A stretch of 64,000 bases of DNA, from positions 33,828 to 97,827 of the forward strand of contig OMIE01000086.1 in NCBI GenBank assembly GCA_900299025.1, read 5' to 3'. Under the pieces are notes generated by a model. The model made no database searches. It was not told the DNA's origin and saw only the letters and a list, made by a program, of their open reading frames with translations. The position numbers and the translations under genes were made by a program. The stretch's first letter is position 1. Each line of letters begins with the position of its first letter. Source of the DNA: Burkholderiaceae bacterium. GTDB taxonomy: Bacteria > Pseudomonadota > Gammaproteobacteria > Burkholderiales > Burkholderiaceae_E. Shown in pieces: positions 48,670-56,764 of the stretch.

Positions 48670-49695
48670 ATGAAACCCAAGTACAACCATGATCAGCTCA
48701 GCCCAGCCGATAAAGCCAAGCGTCGAAGTATCGTAGCCCTTGGCTTGGGCAGCACGCTTCCCTTGAGTTTTATAGCGAGCAGATCTAGCCTCGCGCAGAC
48801 CACCTATCCAAGCAAACAGATCCGTGTCGTAGTGGGCTACGCTGTAGGTGGACCCACCGACTTAGCGGCAAGACTTATTGCCGCGAAAATGCAAGAGTCG
48901 ATGGGCCAAACGATCATTGTTGAGAACAAACCTGGCGCTGGCTCAAATATTGCATCAGCCGAAGTGGCTAGGGCAGCGCCTGATGGGTACACCTTACTGC
49001 TTGGCACGGTTGCCAACGCGACTAACATGACGATGTATAAAAATCCTGGCTACGACACGCTGCGTGATTTTGTTGCCATCAGCCAGGTCATGAGCGCTCC
49101 GAGTATTCTTGCTGTTAATCCGAATCTTGCGGTTCAATCACTTAAAGATTTAATAGCGCTCGCAAAGAGTAAGCCTGGAACCTTGAGCTTTGGTTCATCG
49201 GGTGCTGGGGGCTCACCCCATCTTGCGGGTGAACTACTCCAGTTTCGCGCTGATATCGATTTAGTCCATGTACCTTACAAAGGCGCCGCACCAGCGATGA
49301 CCGATGTGATAGCGGGTCAAATTCATATGGCATTTATGACCGCCCTCTCTGCCGTACCTCATATTCAATCAGGTAAGCTTAAAGCGATTGCTGTCGCGTC
49401 TGCCAAGCGGGTGTCAGCGCTTCCCAACGTTCCAACTTTTGCCGAGGCTGGCATGGCTGACTTCGAGGTTTCATCCTGGAGCGGACTTTACGCACCAGCT
49501 AAAACGCCATTTGATATTGTGCAGAAAATTTACCAAGAATCAGCCAAAGCACTCAGTCATCCCGATGTTCGACAAAAGCTAATCGGGTCGGGTGCAGACC
49601 CCGTAGGCAGCCCTCCCGATGCTTTCAAAGACTACAACAAGGCTGAGATTGAAAAATGGGCGACCGTGATTCGACGCGCGAAGATCAGCTTATAG
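48670..49695 (+). CDS. Bug/TctC-family periplasmic solute receptor (second of three)
   Basis: A 341-residue receptor with a Sec- or Tat-like export signal (SKRRSIVALGLGST-type region followed by LAQ) and the family phrases IRVVVGYAVGGPTDLAARLIA, IVENKPGAGSNIASAEVARAAPDG in part, LVHVPYKGAAPAMTDVIAGQ and LPNVPTFAEAG. The ATG at 48670 follows CGGAG. It lies 37 bases after the CoA synthetase and is probably part of the same transcript, so it may import the acid that these enzymes use. Confidence 0.9.
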   Translation: MKPKYNHDQLSPADKAKRRSIVALGLGSTLPLSFIASRSSLAQTTYPSKQIRVVVGYAVGGPTDLAARLIAAKMQESMGQTIIVENKPGAGSNIASAEVARAAPDGYTLLLGTVANATNMTMYKNPGYDTLRDFVAISQVMSAPSILAVNPNLAVQSLKDLIALAKSKPGTLSFGSSGAGGSPHLAGELLQFRADIDLVHVPYKGAAPAMTDVIAGQIHMAFMTALSAVPHIQSGKLKAIAVASAKRVSALPNVPTFAEAGMADFEVSSWSGLYAPAKTPFDIVQKIYQESAKALSHPDVRQKLIGSGADPVGSPPDAFKDYNKAEIEKWATVIRRAKISL

Positions 49696-51419
49696 AAGGC
49701 ATTGAAGCGAGCCCTAAGCAAAAGCCTCGTTTTAGAGCGACCCAAGAGCCAGCACTGCCTAAAGGGGTTTCGCGACGTCAGGCACTTGCCCTTGCTACCT
49801 GCATAAGCACTCAGGCTTCACAACCCTCACTTGGGCTTGAACTCGGTGCCTTGGCGCAACTTCTAGAAGACCAATTTGACCGCACGACCGCAAAGACTGC
49901 TTTTGACTACGGTGTTGCCTCGGGCGACCCGCTCGAACATGCGGTGATTATTTGGACCTGCGTGAGCGGTCAGCCCCAACGCGATTCGATTGAGATTGGC
50001 TGGGAGTTTGCGAGCGACCCTGAGTTTCGTCAGATGGTTGCTAGTGGACGTGCTATCGCACAAGCTCAGAGTACTTATACAGTGCATATCGATGTGACCA
50101 ATCTTGAATCATCGCGATGGTATTGGTACCGATTCAATATTCCCATCGATCAACAATCGAGCATAAAACTTAATCGGGTTAGCGACAGGGCTGCTCAGCA
50201 CTTATTTGTCAGTCGCGTGGGAAAAACTCGGACTGCGCCTTCAAAAGGAGCAGTCGAATCCCTCAGGCTTGGGCTTGGATCTTGCCAACATTGGGAATGG
50301 GGCTATTTTGGGGCTTGGGACAAGCTTCGCCAGATGAAGCCAGACCTTGTCTTCTTTGCTGGCGACTATATTTACGAATCGGCTGCTCCGCTGGCTGTTC
50401 GGCGTCATCAAGGCGGTGTACCGATCACACTCGACGAATTTCGACAACGATATAAACAATATCGACTCGATCCCTCGCTACAGGCTATGCATGCTGATGC
50501 GCCGTGGGTGATTATTTGGGATGACCACGAGTTGATCAATGACTATGCGGGTGTACATCCACCTAAAGCCGAATCGGATTTTTTGCGTCGCCGTGAATAC
50601 GCTTATCAGGCATGGTCCGAATTCATGCCGATCCGGCAACCGAAGGCCTTGCAAGTAGCGCGGCGCATTATCTGGGGCAAAGTCGCCGATATATTGTTGC
50701 TCGACACACGACAGCATAAAGACCTGCAGGCCTGTGCCGAGCCCGGTGGGGCAAGAAGGATCGCCCTGAGCAGGGACTGCGGGGACCGCTACAAGACCAA
50801 ACGCAGCATGCTCGGTAAAGCCCAGGAGCTTTGGGCGCAGCAGCAGTTTCGGCAAATGGCCGAGCAGTCGAGCCAGTGGCCAGTCATCGCCCAAACAACC
50901 TTAATGAGCCCTGCGCTCGACGGGCATGGCAAGGCCGCACGTTACTGGAGCGATGGTTGGGATGGTTACCCTTTTGCACGCTCTCGTTTATTATCAAATG
51001 CAGTGCTGGCCGGACTTGGACACTTGCTTGTGATTGGCGGCGATGTACACACAGCCATTGCAAGCGATCTGCCAAACTCCGTTGTTCTTGATTATATCGA
51101 TCTAACTTTTAGTGCTGAGCAGATCCGAATCATTGAGCGAAAGATCAGCGAACATCCAACCATCGCCAGCGAATGGACGGTAGGCGGCATTAGTCGCCGC
51201 GGTTGGGATGAGGCACGTGTTACAAGACGGATTCTCGACAATCCCCACCTTCGATGGGGCGATGGGCGGCCCGGTAGTTTTGCGCTCTTGCATTTAAGTA
51301 TGGATAAAGCACGCATTGAATTTTTTGCGCTTGAAGACACGCGAGTAAAGGGCTCGAGTCATAAAAGCCTTTCACGTTGGCAAATCGATGCCGGCAAACC
51401 CACGATGGAGCGCGCTTAG
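49656..51419 (+). CDS. phoD: PhoD-family alkaline phosphatase/phosphodiesterase
   Basis: A 587-residue enzyme of the PhoD type, which removes phosphate from mono- and diesters outside the cytoplasm using Ca and Fe. It has an N-terminal PhoD domain (AFDYGVASGDPLEHAVIIWT) and the metallophosphatase residues FFAGDYIYES, IWDDHELINDYAG and VIGGDVHTAIASDL. A twin-arginine element SRRQALALATC occurs near residue 40, though the hydrophobic stretch after it is short. The start overlaps the 3' end of the receptor gene by 40 bases in another frame. Confidence 0.88.
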   Translation: MGDRDSTREDQLIEGIEASPKQKPRFRATQEPALPKGVSRRQALALATCISTQASQPSLGLELGALAQLLEDQFDRTTAKTAFDYGVASGDPLEHAVIIWTCVSGQPQRDSIEIGWEFASDPEFRQMVASGRAIAQAQSTYTVHIDVTNLESSRWYWYRFNIPIDQQSSIKLNRVSDRAAQHLFVSRVGKTRTAPSKGAVESLRLGLGSCQHWEWGYFGAWDKLRQMKPDLVFFAGDYIYESAAPLAVRRHQGGVPITLDEFRQRYKQYRLDPSLQAMHADAPWVIIWDDHELINDYAGVHPPKAESDFLRRREYAYQAWSEFMPIRQPKALQVARRIIWGKVADILLLDTRQHKDLQACAEPGGARRIALSRDCGDRYKTKRSMLGKAQELWAQQQFRQMAEQSSQWPVIAQTTLMSPALDGHGKAARYWSDGWDGYPFARSRLLSNAVLAGLGHLLVIGGDVHTAIASDLPNSVVLDYIDLTFSAEQIRIIERKISEHPTIASEWTVGGISRRGWDEARVTRRILDNPHLRWGDGRPGSFALLHLSMDKARIEFFALEDTRVKGSSHKSLSRWQIDAGKPTMERA

Positions 51420-51495
51420 CAATCATCAGCGTTGCTTAATGGCGCTCAACCTTCTGCCCAGCGATGATTTGACGCGATACCTTGCACGATGAAAC

Positions 51496-51897
51496 CTACT
51501 GTCTGGGATACTGTACCGATTTCGCGAAATCCCCTGCCGAGTCGGTCTTCCAGGTCTTACTCAAATCACCCGTAGTCCCTGCGAAAATCGCCACAAGCAC
51601 TGCACCTAGCACCACGACCGTAAAGACAGTAAGCTTGCCGAAGGCAGACTTGGTTTGCTTTTCATCCTCTTCGGCAAGCCTTGCCGCTAAAGGCGGCGCT
51701 TCGGTTTGCTCCGCTTGAGCGATCTGGCGATCAGCCTCTTGGCGATGCTTTCTCGCCTGATACGCGGCCAAATGCGCCTTGGCACTGTCGTCCTTCTTTA
51801 AATGCTCAATCGCTTCGCGATACGAGCTAATCATTTGCTCGTAGCCTTCAATCGCCGATTCGTATTGGCGAATCCTGATTTTTGGATTGCTGGACAT
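51496..51897 (-). CDS. Small membrane protein with helical cytoplasmic region
   Basis: A 133-residue protein I do not recognise. Residues 1-85 are helical and charged (QYESAIEGYEQMISSYREAI, HRQEADRQIAQAEQTEA) and may form a coiled coil. One transmembrane helix follows (FGKLTVFTVVVLGAVLVAIFAG in part), with a short C-terminal tail. There is no signal peptide. The ATG at 51897 has AGGTAA upstream; the frame is open 20 codons more. It converges on phoD. Confidence 0.65.
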   Translation of the reverse strand: MSSNPKIRIRQYESAIEGYEQMISSYREAIEHLKKDDSAKAHLAAYQARKHRQEADRQIAQAEQTEAPPLAARLAEEDEKQTKSAFGKLTVFTVVVLGAVLVAIFAGTTGDLSKTWKTDSAGDFAKSVQYPRQ

Positions 51898-52286
51898 AAG
51901 CTTTACCTGAGAGCGAAAGTGGAATATTTCAAGGGTAGAAGAACTCATTTGAGCCAACTTGATGACAAGCCAACGTCAATAGCTTTAATGATGGCATTAT
52001 CTTGGCTGCATCACACCATCATTATCGAGGAGGCCCGATGAAATTCCAAACAAACCGCCTAAGCTAAACCCCTTAGGTGCTAACTGGTACCGTTTTCGGG
52101 CATTTGGGCCCCAAATATAACGTCTTCAGAGCCTCATGGTCAGCTTGACGGACGTGCTTAGCTCGCCGAGCGTGTCGAATGACTGGGCAGGCTGATCTAC
52201 TTTCGAAAGGATTAGGTTTTTGATTCAGGCATACTTTCGCTTCATAACAAGAAGTCAGGGCTGCCCCAAGCAGCGGAAATTTTGAA
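51898..52286. other. 389-bp region without a recognised gene
   Basis: No convincing protein is seen. The + strand holds a very strong ribosome binding site (GAGGAGG, 52027-52033) before a nine-codon open frame MKFQTNRLS (52038-52067). A hairpin CCTAAG/CTTAGG (52058-52077) overlaps its end. An inverted repeat ATTTGGG-C-CCCAAAT lies at 52102-52116. These look like pieces of a leader or of a decayed gene. A longer minus-strand frame here has no family resemblance. Confidence 0.4.
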
Positions 52287-52475
52287 ATGCAGCAAAGTCC
52301 CAAGCAACGCTTTTGCTCGAGTTGTCGCGTCGACCGAGATGAATCCCAGGGTAAATGGGTAATGACCCGTGGCGGCGTTCGGCGTTTTATTTGTGCGCAC
52401 TGCATGGCTAGGCGCAAAGCACAAATACCGAATAAAACAGCCGAGGAGCCCACGGCTGCTCAGGAAAAAAATTAA
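52287..52475 (+). CDS. Small zinc-ribbon-like protein
   Basis: A 62-residue, basic protein with two CxxC pairs: FCSSCRVDR and FICAHCMARRK, 28 residues apart, the spacing of a small zinc ribbon. Both strands were considered; this frame has the better composition. The ribosome binding site is weak. It ends five bases before the convergent cnoX stop. It may be a DNA- or RNA-binding accessory protein, but no function can be assigned. Confidence 0.5.
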   Translation: MQQSPKQRFCSSCRVDRDESQGKWVMTRGGVRRFICAHCMARRKAQIPNKTAEEPTAAQEKN

Positions 52476-52479
52476 ACAA

Positions 52480-53292
52480 TCAGTTCAACAAGGCGCTTAA
52501 TTTACGGCGGTATGTCCGAACCACTTGCGCGTCGGGACAGAGGTGAAATATCGCAAGCATCGATTGACGAACAAGATCGCCGGCAAATCGACGATCCTCC
52601 GTTAGTAATGCTAAAAACAAGTCCATGGCCTCCGCCCATTGTCCCGCAAGCATGGCTTTTTGGGCTTCGCGCAGCATTTGATCAGACCTCGTAGGGTGGC
52701 TTGGATCAACGTCCAGCGAAAGGCCCGCATCCACAAACAATGCCATCGATGCGATTTTTGGATCGTTCAGTTTTTTTGGCTTAAGTACTTCAAAGTACTC
52801 AGCTGCCTCAGACGCCATAGACCGTTGTAACAAGAGCTGAACAAACTCGAGTCTTGCAACGTCTTGAGAAGGATTCTTCGCGATCACAGCCCTGTAGTGT
52901 TCAGAGGCATCTTCTAGCCTGCCCGCGGCGAGCAATTGTCTTGCCAGGGCTAAATCCTTATCCTCGATCCGCGGCAAGTGAGCATCGATAAACCGCCTAA
53001 TTTCGGACTCTTGCTTTAGTCCCATAAACTGATCGACGACTTCAGCCTGCCGAAAAAGCATGACCGTTGGGATGCTTCGAATCCGATAGCGTTGGGAAAG
53101 CTCAGGGGCGTGGTCTGCATTTATTTTCACAAACTGCACGCGGCCCTCGTACTCATGACTAAGTTTTTCGAGGATAGGACCGAGCATGCGACAGGGTCCG
53201 CACCAAGGTGCCCAAAAATCAACCAAGACCGGCTTATGCTTGGAGGACTCAAGCACCTGATCATCAAATAGCGACTCACTCAACTCCAGCAC
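52480..53292 (-). CDS. cnoX: CnoX/YbbN-type co-chaperone: thioredoxin domain plus TPR-like repeats
   Basis: A 270-residue protein with an N-terminal thioredoxin fold (VLVDFWAPWCGPCRMLGPIL, Cys31 and Cys34) and a C-terminal helical TPR-like domain (LALARQLLAAGRLEDASEHY onward). In E. coli YbbN/CnoX protects substrates from chlorine stress and hands them to GroEL/DnaK; the E. coli active site is degenerate. Here CGPC is intact, so disulfide exchange activity is likely. It lies 19 bases from the flavoprotein gene upstream on the same strand. Confidence 0.88.
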   Translation of the reverse strand: MLELSESLFDDQVLESSKHKPVLVDFWAPWCGPCRMLGPILEKLSHEYEGRVQFVKINADHAPELSQRYRIRSIPTVMLFRQAEVVDQFMGLKQESEIRRFIDAHLPRIEDKDLALARQLLAAGRLEDASEHYRAVIAKNPSQDVARLEFVQLLLQRSMASEAAEYFEVLKPKKLNDPKIASMALFVDAGLSLDVDPSHPTRSDQMLREAQKAMLAGQWAEAMDLFLALLTEDRRFAGDLVRQSMLAIFHLCPDAQVVRTYRRKLSALLN

Positions 53293-53311
53293 AGACCAAG
53301 CTCCTTCGATA

Positions 53312-54523
53312 TCACTTCAATAACACGCCCAAGACACCGCGCATCGTGACCAGGTCGGCGGGCGACCGACGCTCCATCAGCACCTCTGAAGCTTGGAAAC
53401 GCAACCGCCTGCTTCGCGACGCCAGACGAATGAGAACTTCCGCAAGCCAAGCTTGCCGATTAATACGGTTGGCCTTTTCATACTGAGCATAACGCGGATG
53501 AAAGGACTCGAGTGCCGTTTCATAGATGGCTCCGATCGTCGAGTTTACAAGGCCATGTTGAGACTCAGATTGCAAAATACTGTCGGCCGCCAACAGGCCT
53601 GTTTCCATGGCCTTGCCGATACCCTCTCCAGTAAGACCGTAAGTACTACCGATTGCTTCACCGCAAATTAAGAGGCCGTCTTGCGATAGCGAGGTACCGG
53701 TCAGGCCACTGCGCAAAGGCGCCCCTTTGAGCGGCAAAAGGGTTGTCCCTTCATCAACCAGGCGAGCAACCAGTCGGTTGACATGGATCAAGCGCTGGAA
53801 GAGCTTGCGTAAATTAATCTTCTCTTGCGGCCAATGCTTTGCCACGTCAAATACACCGACGCCCAAGTTATAGGCTTGGTTAGGCATGGGGAAAAGCCAG
53901 GCATATCCGGGGCTTAGCGAGCGATGCCAAATGACCTGCAAGCCCTTAACGACATGCCCAAGCCCTGGATGCCTGATCACTGTGCGCATCGCCATCGCGC
54001 TCGGCGCGCGCCGGTGTTTGACGCCTGCGGCTTCAAGTGCCGAGCTCGACGCTCCCGTTGCAAGCACAACTTGACGCGCCTTGATGAACACGGGATCACC
54101 CGATGTGCGAAACCAGGCGCCGGTAACCGCATGAGCTTGCATCGGGTCACGGTGTAGCGCTTCAAAGCGCATGCCCTCGTGAAAGCTGGCCCCATGTTTC
54201 ACTGCAGCTTTCACAAGCAACTCATCAAGCAACCATCGCGATATCACCGCCATGGGCGCTTCAATATCGACATACTGCTGGCTTGGTGCAATACATCGAA
54301 CATGATCAACACATTGAGCCTGCGCCATGACCTCCTCAAACAAGCCCAATCGCTTTAAGACCTCGAGCGTGTCGGGAATCAAACCATCACCGCAGACTTT
54401 ATGCCTTGGAAAGCGGTGCTGATCGACAAGGGCAACATCGTGCCCATTGCGTGCGAGCCAGTGGGCACAACTCGACCCAGCAGGTCCTGCCCCGATCACT
54501 AAGGTGTCACATCGCAAGCTCAC
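53312..54523 (-). CDS. Geranylgeranyl-reductase-family FAD-dependent oxidoreductase
   Basis: A 403-residue flavoprotein with the FAD fold LVIGAGPAGSSCAHWLARNG at the N-terminus, RFPRHKVCGDGLIP (the PxxKxCG motif of geranylgeranyl reductases and related halogenase-like flavoproteins), and GEAIGSTYGLTGEGIGKAME at the second FAD site. The substrate may be an isoprenoid or another unsaturated compound; it cannot be specified. I chose a GTG at 54523 with AGGCG upstream, 25 bases after the preceding gene; the frame is open 45 codons further into that gene. Confidence 0.82.
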   Translation of the reverse strand: MSLRCDTLVIGAGPAGSSCAHWLARNGHDVALVDQHRFPRHKVCGDGLIPDTLEVLKRLGLFEEVMAQAQCVDHVRCIAPSQQYVDIEAPMAVISRWLLDELLVKAAVKHGASFHEGMRFEALHRDPMQAHAVTGAWFRTSGDPVFIKARQVVLATGASSSALEAAGVKHRRAPSAMAMRTVIRHPGLGHVVKGLQVIWHRSLSPGYAWLFPMPNQAYNLGVGVFDVAKHWPQEKINLRKLFQRLIHVNRLVARLVDEGTTLLPLKGAPLRSGLTGTSLSQDGLLICGEAIGSTYGLTGEGIGKAMETGLLAADSILQSESQHGLVNSTIGAIYETALESFHPRYAQYEKANRINRQAWLAEVLIRLASRSRRLRFQASEVLMERRSPADLVTMRGVLGVLLK

Positions 54524-54548
54524 AAGCGCCTGGTCACGCGTGATGTCA

Positions 54549-55520
54549 TTACTCAGGTTCAATGCCCGCCGCACGAAGCGCTGATCGATAGGCGTCGTAT
54601 TGCTCTTTGGTATGCGCAGCAAGACCCTCGGGCGTTGAACCTGTTTGAACAAATGCAATTTTTTCCATCGCTGCTTTGACTTCGGGGCGCTGCGCAGCAG
54701 CCATAAACTCCTTGTTTAGCCTCTCAACGATTGGCCTTGGCATATTGGCTGGCCCATAAAGCGCAGCCCATGATGTAATCGTGAACTTACTAATACCCGC
54801 TTCAACCATCGTGGGAACGTTAGGCAACAACGGGCTACGGGTTGCAGTCGCAACCGCAAGCGCACGGATTTTCCCGTCGCGCAAGTGTGCAATCGATGTC
54901 CCGGATGACACCATCATGGCCTGGACACGGCCTGCAAGCAAGTCAAGCATCGCCTGTGGCTCGCCCTTATAAGGCACGTGGGTCATTTGTATCCCAGCAA
55001 GTGAACAAAACTGCGCAACGCCAAGAATGCCTGTGGTGTTGCCGGTTGCGTAGCTCAACTTACCTGGGGCATCCTTCGCCAACTTTACAAGCTCAGCGAG
55101 GCTATTTGCCTGCACGCTGGGATGAACAACCATGAAAAAGGTATAGCGGCCTAGATCAGCAATAGGCGAAAAATCCTTCAAGGGATCATACGGCGGATTT
55201 TTCTTCATCGCCGGCCCTGCTGCCATCGGGCTGTTCGTGGCTAGAAACAAGGTGTAGCCATCACCGGCAGATCTGGTCACTTCCTGGCCGGCGATCAAAC
55301 CATCAGCGCCAGCCTTATTCTCGATCACAATCGCCTGTCCGAGCGCCTGCGATACCTGCGCGGCATATGTTCTAGCAACCATATCCGTTGATGAACCTGC
55401 TGGAAATGGGACAACAAGTCGAACTGGTTTACTTGGATAATTCTGGGCGACAACAGACGCTGGCAGACTGCCAGCTGCCATGCTTGCAGTGATCGCATGC
55501 AGCATACTTCGACGTTTCAT
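54549..55520 (-). CDS. Bug/TctC-family periplasmic solute receptor (third of three)
   Basis: A 323-residue receptor with an export signal (KRRSMLHAITASMAAGSLPAS in part, then VVAQ) and the phrases VRLVVPFPAGSSTDMVAR, TRSAGDGYTLFLATNSP, MTHVPYKGEPQAMLDLLAG and LLPNVPTMVEAG. The ATG at 55520 follows AAGGAG; five codons upstream is another ATG. It is divergent from a WYL regulator, which may control it. Confidence 0.9.
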   Translation of the reverse strand: MKRRSMLHAITASMAAGSLPASVVAQNYPSKPVRLVVPFPAGSSTDMVARTYAAQVSQALGQAIVIENKAGADGLIAGQEVTRSAGDGYTLFLATNSPMAAGPAMKKNPPYDPLKDFSPIADLGRYTFFMVVHPSVQANSLAELVKLAKDAPGKLSYATGNTTGILGVAQFCSLAGIQMTHVPYKGEPQAMLDLLAGRVQAMMVSSGTSIAHLRDGKIRALAVATATRSPLLPNVPTMVEAGISKFTITSWAALYGPANMPRPIVERLNKEFMAAAQRPEVKAAMEKIAFVQTGSTPEGLAAHTKEQYDAYRSALRAAGIEPE

Positions 55521-55616
55521 CACGGTCTCCTTCATCTTGTTAGTGAAAACTAAGCAACCTCACCAGTTCGGCTGAGCGGGCCACCAAGCCTTTATCGTTA
55601 TTACAATCTACATACG

Positions 55617-56657
55617 ATGAATCAACTCGACCGGCTCTACCGAATCCGCGATATGTTACAGGTTCGCGGGAAAGTACCGATTGCAAGCTTCTTGCAAGAA
55701 CTTGAAATTTCGCGTGCAACCTTCAAGCGCGATCTAGACATGTTAAGAGATCGTTTCCACGCACCCATCGTTTACAACCCGCTTGAGCGAGCCTATGAAT
55801 TCCAATCGAGCGTTCGCGTTGGGCCGCGTTTTGAGCTGCCTGGGTTGTGGTTTAACCAGCAAGAGGCGCTTGCATTGATCACCATGCACTCGATGCTGTT
55901 ACAGCTTGACCAAACAGGCTTTATTGGCCCGCATCTTGACCCTCTGGTTGAACGCGTTGAAAGCACGCTGGGCGGCCACCAAACCCCTGGCGAAGAAATT
56001 CGAAAAAGACTGCGCCTGGTGTCACACTTTCGCCGAAGCAAACAATTGGCTGCTTTTCAACAAATTGGTAAGGCTTTGCTCGAACGCAAACAATTGCAAA
56101 TCCGCTATGAATCACGTAGCACTCAGGAACTCAGCGAGCGCAATATTTCTCCCCAACGGTTGGTTCATTATCGGGAGAATTGGTATCTCGACGCTTGGTG
56201 TCATCTTCGCCAAGCGCTAAGAAGCTTTTCGCTTGACCTGATTTCTGAATGTAAGACACTGCACCATGCCTGCCGTGAATTGTCCGTACAAGAACTTGAT
56301 CGATACGCGACAGCAGGCTATGGGATTTTTTCAGGCAAGCTAAAGGGCGTCGCTCGTTTGCGGTTCACGCCCGAACGAGCCCGATGGGTTGCGAGTGAGC
56401 AGTGGCACCCCGCGCAAAAGCAGCGTTTCGACAAAAAGGGTTACCTCAAGCTTGAGATTCCCTACAGCGACGATCGCGAACTCATCATGGATGTTTTGCG
56501 CCATGGCGAGCAGGTCGAGGTCCTCGGCCCTGCTGATCTCCGGCGCAAAGTAAGGGCCAGCCTTAAACAAGCGCTCGACATTTATGAGCCCTCAGCCCAT
56601 GATCTTTTGCGGCAGCCAAAGAGCAAGCTGGGGAAAGGCAAGCAAGAGTCCCATTAA
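55617..56657 (+). CDS. WYL-domain transcriptional regulator
   Basis: A 346-residue protein with an N-terminal HTH (MNQLDRLYRIRDMLQVRGKV, FLQELEISRATFKRDLDML at about residues 25-43) and a central WYL domain (ISPQRLVHYRENWYLDAWCHLR), then a C-terminal WCX-like region. WYL proteins sense nucleic acids or small ligands and regulate repair, defence or metabolism. It is divergent from the third Bug receptor; no DNA-repair or defence gene is adjacent. Confidence 0.88.
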   Translation: MNQLDRLYRIRDMLQVRGKVPIASFLQELEISRATFKRDLDMLRDRFHAPIVYNPLERAYEFQSSVRVGPRFELPGLWFNQQEALALITMHSMLLQLDQTGFIGPHLDPLVERVESTLGGHQTPGEEIRKRLRLVSHFRRSKQLAAFQQIGKALLERKQLQIRYESRSTQELSERNISPQRLVHYRENWYLDAWCHLRQALRSFSLDLISECKTLHHACRELSVQELDRYATAGYGIFSGKLKGVARLRFTPERARWVASEQWHPAQKQRFDKKGYLKLEIPYSDDRELIMDVLRHGEQVEVLGPADLRRKVRASLKQALDIYEPSAHDLLRQPKSKLGKGKQESH

Positions 56658-56764
56658 GCGCCGCGAAACAATAATTGAGTTGATGAAATGCGCAAGACAA
56701 TGGCTCAACATCTTGCATCGGATAAGCGCAACAATTGGACTCAAATCAGCAAATCGGATCGAGC

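Noticed and set aside
52073..52453. 126-codon minus-strand frame overlapping the zinc-ribbon-like gene
   Set aside because: No recognisable motif, poor composition, and it covers a better-supported + strand frame.
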